This document shows positions 19,418 through 31,994 of a stretch of DNA of 64,000 nucleotides, piece after piece. The first letter of the stretch is position 1, and every line of letters starts with the position of its first letter. The translations under genes were made by a program, and so were the position numbers. This DNA comes from Astropecten irregularis (Eukaryota > Echinodermata > Asteroidea > Paxillosida > Astropectinidae): the NCBI GenBank assembly GCA_963971285.1, contig OZ020254.1:7564001-7628000 (forward strand), given 5' to 3'. The notes beneath the pieces are model-generated. The model ran no database searches, was not told the DNA's origin, and worked only from the letters and a program-made list of their open reading frames with translations.

Positions 19418-22400
19418 CCGAACGTCCCGGGTTCAAACAGACTCGGCCAAAACTGGGTTTTTTTTCCCGTCCCAAAAATCAAATCCGAGTCGCTTGAAAT
19501 ATGTCGAAAATTCATCTCAACTTTAAATCGGAAAAAGTGGCTCGAGCCGACAGGTCCGGACCTGCGAGCCGAACGTCCCGGGTTCAAGACCCGGCCGGAA
19601 CCGGTTTTTTTTTTCCTGTCCCAAAAATCAAATCCGAGTCGCTTGAAATATGTCGACAGGACGTTTTTTCCTGTCCCAAAAATCAAATCCGAGTCGCTTG
19701 AAATATGTCGAAAATTCATCTCAACTTCAAGTCGGAAAAAGTGGCTCGAGCCGACAGGTCTGGACCTGCGAGCCGAACGTCCCGGGTTCAAGACCCGGCC
19801 GGAACCGGTTTTTTTTTTCCTGTCCCAAAAATCAAATCCGAGTCGCTTGAAATATGTCGAAAATTCATCTCAACTTCAAGTCGGAAAAAGTGGCTCGAGC
19901 CGACAGGTCCGGACCTGCGAGCCGAACGTCCCGGGTTCAAGACCCGGCCGGAACCGTTTTTTTTTTTCCTGTCCCAAAAATCAAATCCGAGTCGCTTGAA
20001 ATATGTCGAAAATTCATCTCAACTTCAAGTCGGAAAAAGTGGCTAGAGCCGACAGGTCCGGACCTGCGAGCCAAACGTCCCGGGTTCAAGACCCGGTCGG
20101 AACCGGTTTTTTTTTCCTGTCCCAAAAAACAAATCCGAGTCGCTTGAAATATGTCGAAAATTCATCTCAACTTCAAGTCGGAAAAAGTGGCTCGAGCCGA
20201 CAGGTCCGGACCTGCGAGCCGAACGTCCCGGGTTCAAGACCCGGCCGGAACAGGTTTTTTTTTTCCTGTCCCAAAAATCAAATCTGAGTCGCTTGAAATA
20301 TGTCGAAAATTCATCTCAACTTCAAGTCGGAAAAAGTGGCTCGAGCCGACAGGTCCGGACCTGCGAGCTGAAAGTCTGGGGTTCAAGACCCGGCCGGAAC
20401 CAGTTTTTTTTTTCCTGTCCCAAAAATCAAATCCGAGTCGCTTGAAATATGTCGAAAATTCATCTCAACTTCAAGTCGGAAAAAGTGGCTCGAGCCGACA
20501 GGTCTGGACCTGCGAGCTGAAAGTCCCGGGTTCAAGACCCGGCCGGAACCGGTTTTTTTTTTCCTGTCCCAAAAATCAAATCCGAGTCGCTTGAAATATG
20601 TCGAAAATTCATCTCAACTTCAAGTCGGAAAAAGAAGCTCGAGCCGAGAGGTCCGGACTTGCAAGCCGAAAGTCTGGGGTTCAAGACCCGGCCGGAACCA
20701 GTTTTTTTTTTCCTGTCCCAAAAATCAAATCCGAGTCGCTTGAAATATGTCGAAAATTCATCTCAACTTCAAGTCGGAAAAAGTGGCTCGAGCCGACAGG
20801 TCTGGACCTGCGAGCTGAAAGTCCCGGGTTCAAGACCCGGCCGGAACCGGTTTTTTTTTTCCTGTCCCAAAAATCAAATCCGAGTCGCTTGAAATATGTC
20901 GAAAATTCATCTCAACTTCAAGTCGGAAAAAGAAGCTCGAGCCGAGAGGTCCGGACTTGCAAGCCGAACGTCCTGGGTTCAAGACCCGGCCGGAACCGTT
21001 TTTTTTTTTCCTGTCCCAAAAATCAAATCCGAGTCGCTTGAAATATGTCGAAAATTCATCTTAACTTCAAGTCGGAAAAAGTGGCTCGAGCCGACAGGTC
21101 AGGACCTGAGAGCCAAACGTCCCGGGTTCAAGACCCGGCCGGAACCGGTTTTTTTTTTCCTGTCCCAAAAATCAAATCCGAGTCGCTTGAAATATGTCGA
21201 AAATTCATCTCAACTTCAAGTCGGAAAAAGTGGCTCGAGCCGACAGGTCTGGACCTGCGAGCTGAAAGTCCCGGGTTCAAGACCCGGCCGGAACTGTTTT
21301 TTTTTTCCTGTCCCAAAAATCAAATCCGAGTCGCTTGAAATATGTCGAAAATTCATCTCAACTTCAAGTCGGAAAAAGTGGCTCGAGCCGACAGGTCCGG
21401 ACCTGCGAGCTGAACGTCCCGGGTTCAAGACCCGGCCGGAACAGGTTTTTTATTTCCTGTCCCAAAAATCAAATCCGAGTCGCTTGAAATATGTCGAAAA
21501 TTCATCTCAACTTCAAGTCGGAAAAAGTGGCTCGAGCCGACAGGTCCGGACCTGCGAGCTGAACGTCCCGGGTTCAAGACCCGGCCGGAACCGGTTTTTT
21601 TTTTTTCTGTCCCAAAAATCAAATCCGAGTCGCTTGAAATATGTCGAAAATTCATCTCAACTTCAAGTCAGAAAAAGTGGCTCGAGCCGACAGGTCCGGA
21701 CCTGCGAGCCGAACGTCCCGGGTTCAAGACCCGGCCGGAACAGTTTTTTTTTTTCCTGTCCCAAAAATCAAATCCGAGTCGCTTGAAATATGTCGAAAAT
21801 TCATCTCAACTTCAAGTCGGAAAAAGTGGCTCGAGCCGACAGGTCCTGCGAGCCAAACGTCCTGGGTTCAAGACCCGGCCGGAACCGGTTTTTTTTTTCC
21901 TGTCCCAAAAATCAAATCCGAGTCGCTTGAAATATGTCGAAAATTCATCTCAACTTCAAGTCGAAAAAAAAGTGGCTCAAGCCAACAGGTCCGGACCTGC
22001 GAGCCGAACGTCCCGGGTTCAAGACCCTGCCGGAACCGTTTTTTTTTTTCCTGTCCCAAAAATCATATCCGAGTCGCTTGAAATATGTCGAAAATTCATC
22101 TCAACTTCAAGTCGGAAAAAGTGGCTTGAGCCGACAGGTCAGGACCTGCGAGCCGAACGTCCCGGGTTCAAGACCCGGCCGGAACCGGTTTTTTTTTTCC
22201 TGTCCCAAAAATCAAATCCGAGTCGCTTGAAATATGTCGAAAATTCATCTCAACTTCAAGTCGGAAAAAGTGGCTCGAGCCGACAGGTCTGGACCTGCAA
22301 GCTGAAAGTCCGGGGTTCAAGACCCGGCCGGAACCGGTTTTTTTTTCCTGTCCCAAAAATCAAATCCGAGTCGCTTGAAATATGTCGAAAATTCATCTCA

Positions 22401-25400
22401 ACTTCAAGTCAGAAAAAGTGGCTCGAGCCGAACGTCCCGGGTTCAAGACCCGGCCGGAACAGTTTTTTTTTTCCTGTCCCAAAAATCAAATCCGAGTCGC
22501 TTGAAATATGTCGAAAATTCATCTCAACTTCAAGTCGGAAAAAGTGGCTCAAGCCGACAGGTCCTGCGAGCCAAACGTCCTGGGTTCAAGACCCGGCCGG
22601 AACCGGTTTTTTTTTTCCTGTCCCAAAAATCAAATCCGAGTCGCTTGAAATATGTCGAAAATTCATCTCAACTTCAAGTCGGAAAAAGTGGCTCGAGCCG
22701 ACAGGTCCGGACCTGCGAGCAGAACGTCCCGGGTTCAAGACCCTGCCGGAACCGTTTTTTTTTTTCCTGTCCCAAAAATCAAATCCGAGTCGCTTGAAAT
22801 ATGTCGAAAATTCATCTCAACTTCAAGTCGGAAAAAGTGGCTCGAGCCGACAGGTCCGGACCTGCGAGCTGAACGTCCCGGGTTCAAGACCCGGCCGGAA
22901 CCGGTTTTTTATTTCCTGTCCCAAAAATCAAATCCGAGTCGCTTGAAATATGTCGAAAATTCATCTCAACTTCAAGTCGGAAAAAGTGGCTCGAGCCGAC
23001 AGGTCCGGACCTGCGAGCTGAACGTCCCGGGTTCAAGACCCGGCCGGAACAGGTTTTTTTTTTCCTGTCCCAAAAATCAAATCCGAGTCGCTTGAAATAT
23101 GTCGAAAATTCATCTCAACTTCAAGTCGGAAAAAGTGGCTCGAGCCGACAGGTCTGGACCTGCGAGCTAAAAGTCCCGGGTTCAAGACCCGGCCGGAACT
23201 GGTTTTTTTTTCTGTCCCAAAAATCAAATCTGAGTCGCTTGAAATATGTCGAAAATTCATCTCAACTTCAAGTCGGAAAAAGTGGCTAGAGCCGACAGGT
23301 CCGGACCTGCGAGCCAAACGTCCCGGGTTCAAGACCCGGCCGGAACCGGTTTTTTTTTTCCTGTCCCAAAAATCAAATCCGAGTCGCTTGAAATATGTCG
23401 AAAATTCATCTCAACTTCAAGTCGGAAAAAGTGGCTAGAGCCGACAGGTCCGGACCTGCGAGCCAAACGTCCCGGGTTCAAGACCCGGCCGGAACCGGTT
23501 TTTTTTTTCCTGTCCCAAAAATCAAATCCGAGTCGCTTGAAATATGTCGAAAATTCATCTCAACTTTAAGTCGGAAAAAGTGGCTCGAGCCGACAGGTCC
23601 GGACCTGCGAGCCGAACGTCCCGGGTTCAAGACCCGGCCGGAACAGGTTTTTTTTTTCCTGTCCCAAAAATCAAATCCGAGTCGCTTGAAATATGTCGAA
23701 AATTCATCTCAACTTCAAGTCGGAAAAAGTGGCTAGAGCCGACAGGTCCGGACCTGCGAGCCAAACGTCCCGGGTTCAAGACCCGGCCGGAACCGGTTTT
23801 TTTTTTCCTGTCCCAAAAATCAAATCCGAGTCGCTTGAAATATGTCGAAAATTCATCTCAACTTCAAGTCGGAAAAAGTGGCTCGAGCCGACAGGTCCGG
23901 ACCTGCGAGCCGAACGTCCCGGGTTCAAGACCCGGCCGGAACCGGTTTTTTTTTTCCTGTCCCAAAAATCAAATCCGAGTCGCTTGAAATATGTCGAAAA
24001 TTCATCTCCACTTCAAGTCGGAAAAAGTGGCTCGAGCCGACAGGTCCGGACCTGCGAGCTGAAAGTCTGGGGTTCAAGACCCGGCCGGAACCGGTTTTTT
24101 TTTTCCTGTCCCAAAAATCAAATCCGAGTCGCTTGAAATATGTCGAAAATTCATCTCAACTTCAAGTCTGAAAAAGTGGCTCGAGCCGACAGGTCTGGAC
24201 CTGCGAGCTGAAAGTCCCGGGTTCAAGACCTGGCCGGAACCGGTTTTTTTTTTCCTGTCCCAAAAATCAAATCCGAGTCGCTTGAAATATGTCGAAAATT
24301 CATCTCAACTTCAAGTCGGAAAAAGTGGCTCGAGCCGACAGGTCCGGACCTGCGAGCCAAACGTCACGGGTTCAAGACCTGGCCGGAACCGGTTTTTTTT
24401 TTCCTGTCCCAAAAATCAAATCCGAGTCGCTTGAAATATGTCGAAAATTCATCTCAACTTCAAGTCGGAAAAAGTGGCTCGAGCCGACAGGTCCGGACCT
24501 GCGAGCTGAACGTCCCGGGTTCAAGACCCGGCCGGAACAGGTTTTTTATTTCCTGTCCCAAAAATCAAATCCGAGTCGCTTGAAATATGTCGAAAATTCA
24601 TCTCAACTTCAAGTCGGAAAAAGTGGCTCGAGCCGACAGGTCCGGACCTGCGAGCTGAACGTCCCGGGTTCAAGACCCGGCCGGAACCGGTTTTTTTTTT
24701 TTCTGTCCCAAAAATCAAATCCGAGTCGCTTGAAATATGTCGAAAATTCATCTCAACTTCAAGTCAGAAAAAGTGGCTCGAGCCGACAGGTCCGGACCTG
24801 CGAGCCGAACGTCCCGGGTTCAAGACCCGGCCGGAACAGTTTTTTTTTTTTCCTGTCCCAAAAATCAAATCCGAGTCGCTTGAAATATGTCGAAAATTCA
24901 TCTCAACTTCAAGTCGGAAAAAGTGGCTCGAGCCGACAGGTCCTGCGAGCCAAACGTCCTGGGTTCAAGACCCGGCCGGAACCGGTTTTTTTTTTCCTGT
25001 CCCAAAAATCAAATCCGAGTCGCTTGAAATATGTCGAAAATTCATCTCAACTTCAAGTCTGAAAAAGTGGCTCGAGCCGACAGGTCTGGACCTGCGAGCT
25101 GAAAGTCCCGGGTTCAAGACCTGGCCGGAACCGGTTTTTTTTTTCCTGTCCCAAAAATCAAATCCGAGTCGCTTGAAATATGTCGAAAATTCATCTCAAC
25201 TTCAAGTCGGAAAAAGTGGCTCGAGCCGACAGGTCCGGACCTGCGAGCCAAACGTCACGGGTTCAAGACCTGGCCGGAACCGGTTTTTTTTTTCCTGTCC
25301 CAAAAATCAAATCCGAGTCGCTTGAAATATGTCGAAAATTCATCTCAACTTCAAGTCGGAAAAAGTGGCTCGAGCCGACAGGTCCGGACCTGCGAGCTGA

Positions 25401-28400
25401 ACGTCCCGGGTTCAAGACCCGGCCGGAACAGGTTTTTTATTTCCTGTCCCAAAAATCAAATCCGAGTCGCTTGAAATATGTCGAAAATTCATCTCAACTT
25501 CAAGTCGGAAAAAGTGGCTCGAGCCGACAGGTCCGGACCTGCGAGCTGAACGTCCCGGGTTCAAGACCCGGCCGGAACCGGTTTTTTTTTTTTCTGTCCC
25601 AAAAATCAAATCCGAGTCGCTTGAAATATGTCGAAAATTCATCTCAACTTCAAGTCAGAAAAAGTGGCTCGAGCCGACAGGTCCGGACCTGCGAGCCGAA
25701 CGTCCCGGGTTCAAGACCCGGCCGGAACAGTTTTTTTTTTTCCTGTCCCAAAAATCAAATCCGAGTCGCTTGAAATATGTCGAAAATTCATCTCAACTTC
25801 AAGTCGGAAAAAGTGGCTCGAGCCGACAGGTCCTGCGAGCCAAACGTCCTGGGTTCAAGACCCGGCCGGAACCGGTTTTTTTTTTCCTGTCCCAAAAATC
25901 AAATCCGAGTCGCTTGAAATATGTCGAAAATTCATCTCAACTTCAAGTCGAAAAAAAAGTGGCTCAAGCCAACAGGTCCGGACCTGCGAGCCGAACGTCC
26001 CGGGTTCAAGACCCTGCCGGAACCGTTTTTTTTTTTCCTGTCCCAAAAATCATATCCGAGTCGCTTGAAATATGTCGAAAATTCATCTCAACTTCAAGTC
26101 GGAAAAAGTGGCTTGAGCCGACAGGTCAGGACCTGCGAGCCGAACGTCCCGGGTTCAAGACCCGGCCGGAACCGGTTTTTTTTTTTTCCTGTCCCAAAAA
26201 TCAAATCCGAGTCGCTTGAAATATGTCGAAAATTCATCTCAACTTCAAGTCGGAAAAAGTGGCTCGAGCCGACAGGTCTGGACCTGCAAGCTGAAAGTCC
26301 GGGGTTCAAGACCCGGCCGGAACCGGTTTTTTTTTTCTGTCCCAAAAATCAAATCCGAGTCGCTTGAAATATGTCGAAAATTCATCTCAACTTCAAGTCA
26401 GAAAAAGTGGCTCGAGCCGAACGTCCCGGGTTCAAGACCCGGCCGGAACAGTTTTTTTTTTCCTGTCCCAAAAATCAAATCCGAGTCGCTTGAAATATGT
26501 CGAAAATTCATCTCAACTTCAAGTCGGAAAAAGTGGCTCAAGCCGACAGGTCCCTGCGAGCCAAACGTCCTGGGTTCAAGACCCGGCCGGAACCGGTTTT
26601 TTTTTTCCTGTCCCAAAAATCAAATCCGAGTCGCTTGAAATATGTCGAAAATTCATCTCAACTTCAAGTCGGAAAAGTGGCTCGAGCCGACAGGTCCGGA
26701 CCTGCGAGCAGAACGTCCGGGTTCAAGACCCCTGCCGGAACCGTTTTTTTTTTTTTCCTGTCCCAAAAATCAAATCCGAGTCGCTTGAAATATGTCGAAA
26801 ATTCATCTCAACTTCAAGTCGGAAAAAGTGGCTCGAGCCGACAGGTCCGGACCTGCGAGCTGAACGTCCCGGGTTCAAGACCCGGCCGGAACAGGTTTTT
26901 TTTTTTCCTGTCCCCAAAAATCAAATCCGAGTCGCTTGAAATATGTCCGAAAATTCATCTCAACTTCAAGTCGGAAAAAAGTGGCTCGAGCCGACAGGTC
27001 TGGACCTGCGAGCTAAAAGTCCCGGGTTTCAAGACCCGGCCGGAACTGGGTTTTTTTTTTCTGTCCCAAAAATCAAATCTGAGTCGCTTGAAATATGTCG
27101 AAAATTCATCTCAACTTCAAGTCGGAAAAAGTGGCTAGAGCCGACAGGTCCGGACCTGCGAGCCAAACGTCCCGGGTTCAAGACCCGGCCGGAACCGGTT
27201 TTTTTTTTCCTGTCCCAAAAATCAAATCCGAGTCGCTTGAAATATGTCGAAAATTCATCTCAACTTCAAGTCGGAAAAAGTGGCTAGAGCCGACAGGTCC
27301 GGACCTGCGAGCCAAACGTCCCGGGTTCAAGACCCGGCCGGAACCGGTTTTTTTTTTCCTGTCCCAAAAATCAAATCCGAGTCGCTTGAAATATGTCGAA
27401 AATTCATCTCAACTTCAAGTCGGAAAAAAGTGGCTCGAGCCGACAGGTCCGGACCTGCGAGCCGAACGTCCCGGGTTCAAGACCCGGCCGGAACCGGTTT
27501 TTTTTTTCCTGTCCCAAAAATCAAATCCGAGTCGCTTGAAATATGTCGAAAATTCATCTCAACTTCAAGTCAGAAAAAGTGGCTCGAGCCGACAGGTCCG
27601 GACCTGCGAGCTGAACGTCCCGGGTTCAAGACCCCGGCCGGAACCGGTTTTTTTTTTTTTCTGTCCCAAAAATCAAATCCGAGTCCGCTTGAAATATGTC
27701 GAAAATTCATCTCAACTTCAAGTCCAGAAAAAGTGGCTCGAGCCGACAGGTCCGGACCTGCGAGCCGAACGTCCCGGGTTCAAGACCCGGCCGGAACAGT
27801 TTTTTTTTTCCTGTCCCAAAAATCAAATCCGAGGTCGCTTGAAATATGTCGAAAATTCATCTCAACTTCAAGTCGGAAAAAGTGGCTCGAGCGACAGGTC
27901 CTGCGAGCCCAAACGTCCTGGGTTCAAGACCCGGGCCGGAACCGGTTTTTTTTTTCTGTCCCAAAAATCAAATCCGAAGTCGCTTGAAATATGTCGAAAA
28001 TTCATCTCAACTTCAAGTCGAAAAAAAAGTGGCTCAAGCCAACAGGTCCGGACCTGCGAGCCGAACGTCCCGGGTTCAAGACCCTGCCGGAACCGTTTTT
28101 TTTTTTTCCTGTCCCAAAAATCATATCCGAGTCGCTTGAAATATGTCGAAAATTCATCTCAACTTCAAGTCGGAAAAAGTGGCATGAGCCGACAGGTCAG
28201 GACCTGCGAGCCGAACGTCCGGGTTCAAGACCGGCGGAACCGGTTTTTTTTTTCCTGTCCCAAAAATCAAATCCGAGTCGCTTGAAATATGTCGAAAATT
28301 CATCTCAACTTCAAGTCGGAAAAAGTGGCTCGAGCCGACAGGTCTGGACCTGCAAGCTGAAAGTCCGGGTTCAAGACCCGGCCGGAAACCGTTTTTTTTT

Positions 28401-30424
28401 TTCCTGTCCCAAAAATCAAATCCGAGTCGCTTGAAATATGTCGAAAATTCATCTCAACTTCAAGTCCAGAAAAAGTGGCTCGAGCCGAACGTCCCGGGTT
28501 CAAGACCCGGCGGGAACAGTTTTTTTTTTCCTGTCCCAAAAATCAAATCCGAGTCGCTTGAAATATGTCGAAAATTCATCTCAACTTCAAGTCGGAAAAA
28601 GTGGCTCAAGCCGACAGGTCCTGCGAGCCAAACGTCCTGGGTTCAAGACCCGGCCGGAACCGGTTTTTTTTTTCCTGTCCCAAAAATCAAATCCGAGTCG
28701 CTTGAAATATGTCGAAAATTCATCTCAACTTCAAGTCGGAAAAAGTGGCTCGAGCCGGACAGGTCCGGACCTGCGAGCAGAACGTCCCCGGGTTCAAGAC
28801 CCTGCCGGAACCGTTTTTTTTTTTCCTGTCCCAAAAAATCAAATCCGAGTCGCTTGAAATATGTCGAAAATTCATCTCAACTTCAAGTCGGAAAAAGTGG
28901 CTCGAGCCGACAGGTCCGGACCTGCGAGCTGAACGTCCCGGGTTCAAGACCCGGCCGGAAACCGGTTTTTTTTTTTTTTCTGTCCCAAAAATCAAATCCG
29001 AGTCGCTTGAAATATGTCGAAAATTCATCTCAACTTCAAGTCAGAAAAAGTGGCTCGAGGCCGACAGGTCCGGACCTGCGAGCCGAACGTCCCGGGGTTC
29101 AAGACCCGGCCGGAACAGTTTTTTTTTTTTCCTGTCCAAAAATCAAATCGAGTCGCTTGAAATATGTCGAAAATTTCATCTCAACTTCAAGTCGGAAAAA
29201 GTGGCTCGAGCCGACAGGTCCTGCGAGCCAAACGTCCTGGGTTCAAGACCCGGCCGGAACCGGTTTTTTTTTTTCCTGTCCCAAAAATCAAATCCGAGTC
29301 GCTTGAAATATGTCGAAAATTCATCTCAACTTCAAGTCGAAAAAAAAGTGCTCAAGCCAACAGGTCCGGACCTGCGAGCCGAACGTCCGGGTTCAAGGAC
29401 CCTGCCGGAACCGTTTTTTTTTTTTCCCTGTCCCAAAAATCATATCGAGTCGCTTGAAATATGTCGAAAATTCATCTCAACTTCAAGTCGGAAAAAGTGG
29501 CTTGAGCCGACAGGTCAGACCTGCGAGCCGAACGTCCCGGGTTCAAGACCCCGGCCGGAACCGGTTTTTTTTTTTCCTGTCCCAAAAATCAAATCCGAGT
29601 CGCTTGAAATATGTCGAAAATTCATCTCAACTTCAAGTCGGAAAAAGTGGCTCGAGCCGACAGGTCTGGACCTGCAAGCTGAAAGTCCGGGGTTCAAGAC
29701 CCGGCCGGAACCGGTTTTTTTTTTCCTGTCCCAAAAATCAAATCCGAGTCGCTTGAAATATGTCGAAAATTCATCTCAACTTCAAGTCAGAAAAAGTGGC
29801 TCGAGCCGAACGTCCCGGGTTCAAGACCCGGCCGGAACAGTTTTTTTTTTCCTGTCCAAAAATCAAATCCGAGTCGCTTGAAATATGTCGAAAATTCATC
29901 TCAACTTCAAGTCGGAAAAAGTGGCTCAAGGCCGACAGGTCCTGCGAGCCAAACGTCCTGGGTTCAAGACCCGGCCGGAACCGGTTTTTTTTTTCCTGTC
30001 CAAAAATCAAATCCGAGTCGCTTGAAATATGTCGAAAATTCATCTCAACTTCAAGTCGGAAAAAGTGGCTCGAGCCGACAGGTCCGGACCTGCGAGCAGA
30101 ACGTCCCGGGTTCAAGACCCTGCCGGAACGGTTTTTTTTTTTCCTGTCCCAAAAATCAAAATCCGAGTCGCTTGAAATATGTCGAAAATTCATCTCAACT
30201 TCAAGTCGGAAAAAGTGGCTCGAGCCGACAGGGTCCGGACCTGCGAGCTGAACGTCCGGGTTCAAGACCGGCCGGAAACCGGTTTTTATTTCCTGTCCAA
30301 AAATCAAATCCGAGTCGCTTGAAATAAGTCGAAAATTCATCTCAACTTCAAGTCGGAAAAAGTGGCTCGAGCCGACAGGTCCGGACCTGCGAGCTGAACG
30401 TCCCGGGTCAAGACCGGCCGGAAC
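19418..30424. repeat. Satellite array, about 149-bp monomer with tRNA-like T-arm and T-run
   Basis: About 74 head-to-tail monomers. Each plus-strand unit has, in order: GTCCCAAAAATCAAATCCGA, GTCGCTTGAAATATGTCG, AAAATTCATCTCAACTTCAA, GTCGGAAAAAGTGGCTCGAG, a 14-bp palindrome CAGGTCCGGACCTG, then a perfect T-arm-like hairpin CCGGGTTCAAGACCCGG (5-bp stem, 7-nt loop TTCAAGA), CCGGAACCGG and a run of 8-12 T. Variant monomers lack 5 bp of the palindrome (about 144 bp) or about 22 bp (about 127 bp). The first copy is divergent. Because 149 is not a multiple of 3, the reading frames shift each monomer, so the open frames here are by-products. The array is cut by the N gap. Confidence 0.97.
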
Positions 30425-30624
30425 NNNNNNNNNNNNNNNNNNNNNNNNNNNNNNNNNNNNNNNNNNNNNNNNNNNNNNNNNNNNNNNNNNNNNNNNNNNN
30501 NNNNNNNNNNNNNNNNNNNNNNNNNNNNNNNNNNNNNNNNNNNNNNNNNNNNNNNNNNNNNNNNNNNNNNNNNNNNNNNNNNNNNNNNNNNNNNNNNNNN
30601 NNNNNNNNNNNNNNNNNNNNNNNN
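30425..30624. other. Assembly gap (200 N)
   Basis: Exactly 200 unknown bases between the satellite array and an unrelated minisatellite. The round number indicates a scaffolding placeholder, so the true distance and adjacency are unknown. Confidence 0.98.
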
Positions 30625-30737
30625 TCCCCATCACTGTTGTTGCTCCTATCACTGCTGTTGCTCCCCATCACTGCTGTTGTTCCCATCCTAGCTGCTTTTG
30701 ATGCCATCACTGCTGTTGCTGCCATCACTGCTGTTGT
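30625..30737 (-). repeat. 18-bp minisatellite, inverted relative to 31255-31870
   Basis: Units of the type CATCACTGCTGTTGCTCC, the reverse complement of the GCAACAGCAGTGATGG units at 31255-31870. It lies directly against the N gap. Confidence 0.9.
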
Positions 30738-31225
30738 TGATTTTGAACACTTTGGGTAAAAGTCAATTTTGGGCAAAAATTACAAAAAACAAGAGATACC
30801 CCTTGCCGTTTTTTCAAATTTTGATGAAAAATCTAATTTGAACACTTTGGAAAAAGTCAATTTTTGGCAAAAAAAAGAGACAAAAACGTTAAGGGGGTAA
30901 CCCCAGCCGTTTTGTTTTTTTCAATTTTTGTTGAAAAATCTATATGTTCTGTAATAGATACATACGTACAGCTACCATCGACCACAACCACATTTGCCAG
31001 GAATGTTTCTCAACTGAAGGAATCTCTGCAGGCCATCTTGGATGTCTCTCTTCACCTCTGTAGTCTGCAGGCCATCTTGGATGTCTATCTTCTCCTCTGT
31101 AGTCCAGGGACAATGCTTGACTTATTGCAATGTGCGTGATGCTGGTGTTGCAGGTGGTGGACTGGCACAGTCTCTGCTGTTAGTGCAGAAGAAATGAATA
31201 TAACATGTTCATAATAAATTTGGGT
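30738..31225 (-). repeat. Inverted copy of the complex repeat
   Basis: Contains, in reverse orientation, the blocks found at 32020-32300: ACGTACAGCTACCATCGACC, CTGCAGGCCATCTTGGATGT and TTCATAATAAATTTGGGTCC. Together with the flanking inverted minisatellite this makes an inverted duplication pivoting near 31230. Confidence 0.85.
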
Positions 31226-31254
31226 CCCTCGGATTAAAGAGAGATAAGGCTACA

Positions 31255-31870
31255 CAACCGAGGCAACAGCAAAGATGGGGGCAACAGCAGTGATAGGAGC
31301 AACAGCAGTGATGGGCAACAGCAGTGATGGGGGCAACAGCAGTGATAGGAGCAACAGCAGTGATGGGGGCAACAGCAGTTATAGGAGCAACAGTAGTGAT
31401 GGGGCAACAGCAGTGATGGGGCAACAGCAGTGATTTGGTAACATCAGTGATGGCAGCAACAGCAGTGATGGGCAGCAACAGTAGCGATGGGTAGCAACAG
31501 CAGTGATGGGCAGCAACAGCAGTGATGGCAGCAACAGCATTGGTGGAGCAACAGCAGTGATGGAAGCAACAGCAGTGATGGGGAGCAACAGCAGTGACGG
31601 CAGCAACAGCAGTGATGGGGAACAACATCAGTGATGGCAGCAACAGCAGTGATAGGAGCAACAGCAGTGATGGCAGCAACAGCAGTGATGGCAGCAACAT
31701 CAGTGATGGCAGCAACAGCAAGTGATGACAGCAACAGCAGTGATGGCAGCAACAGCAGTGATGGCAGCAACATCAGTGATGGCAGCAACAGCAGTGATAG
31801 GAGCAACAGCTGTGATGGGGAGCAACAGCAGTGATGGCAGCAACAGCAGTGATGGGGCAACAGCATTGAA
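31255..31870 (+). repeat. 18-bp minisatellite (GCAACAGCAGTGATGGCA type)
   Basis: About 34 imperfect copies of a unit close to GCAACAGCAGTGATGGCA, with 15-17 bp variants. The open frames of Leu/Pro/Ser/Ala repeats on either strand are by-products of the short period. Confidence 0.95.
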
Positions 31871-31994
31871 AGGGGTACCATGGACTATTAAATGGTAAGA
31901 ATTGGCTCTTTGTTTGGTTGGTCGGTCTGTCAGTCTGTCCAATCGGATGGGCTTTCTGTGTGTCTGTCCGTATGTCAGTGTGTGTGTCTCTCAG

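Noticed and set aside
19501-30327. Dozens of overlapping open frames of 60-396 codons (MSKIHLNFKSEK..., MKYVENSSQLQV...)
   Set aside because: All are translations of the 149-bp satellite in rotating frames; no unit keeps one frame and T-run length changes break them.
19418-30424. Array read as a CRISPR or a tRNA gene cluster
   Set aside because: Whole monomers, not short repeats with unique spacers, are conserved; only the T-arm part is tRNA-like, with no acceptor stem or anticodon arm that I can fold.
31209-31881. Leu/Pro/Ala-rich minus-strand frames resembling a transmembrane protein
   Set aside because: Produced by the 18-bp minisatellite; frames change at each length variant.
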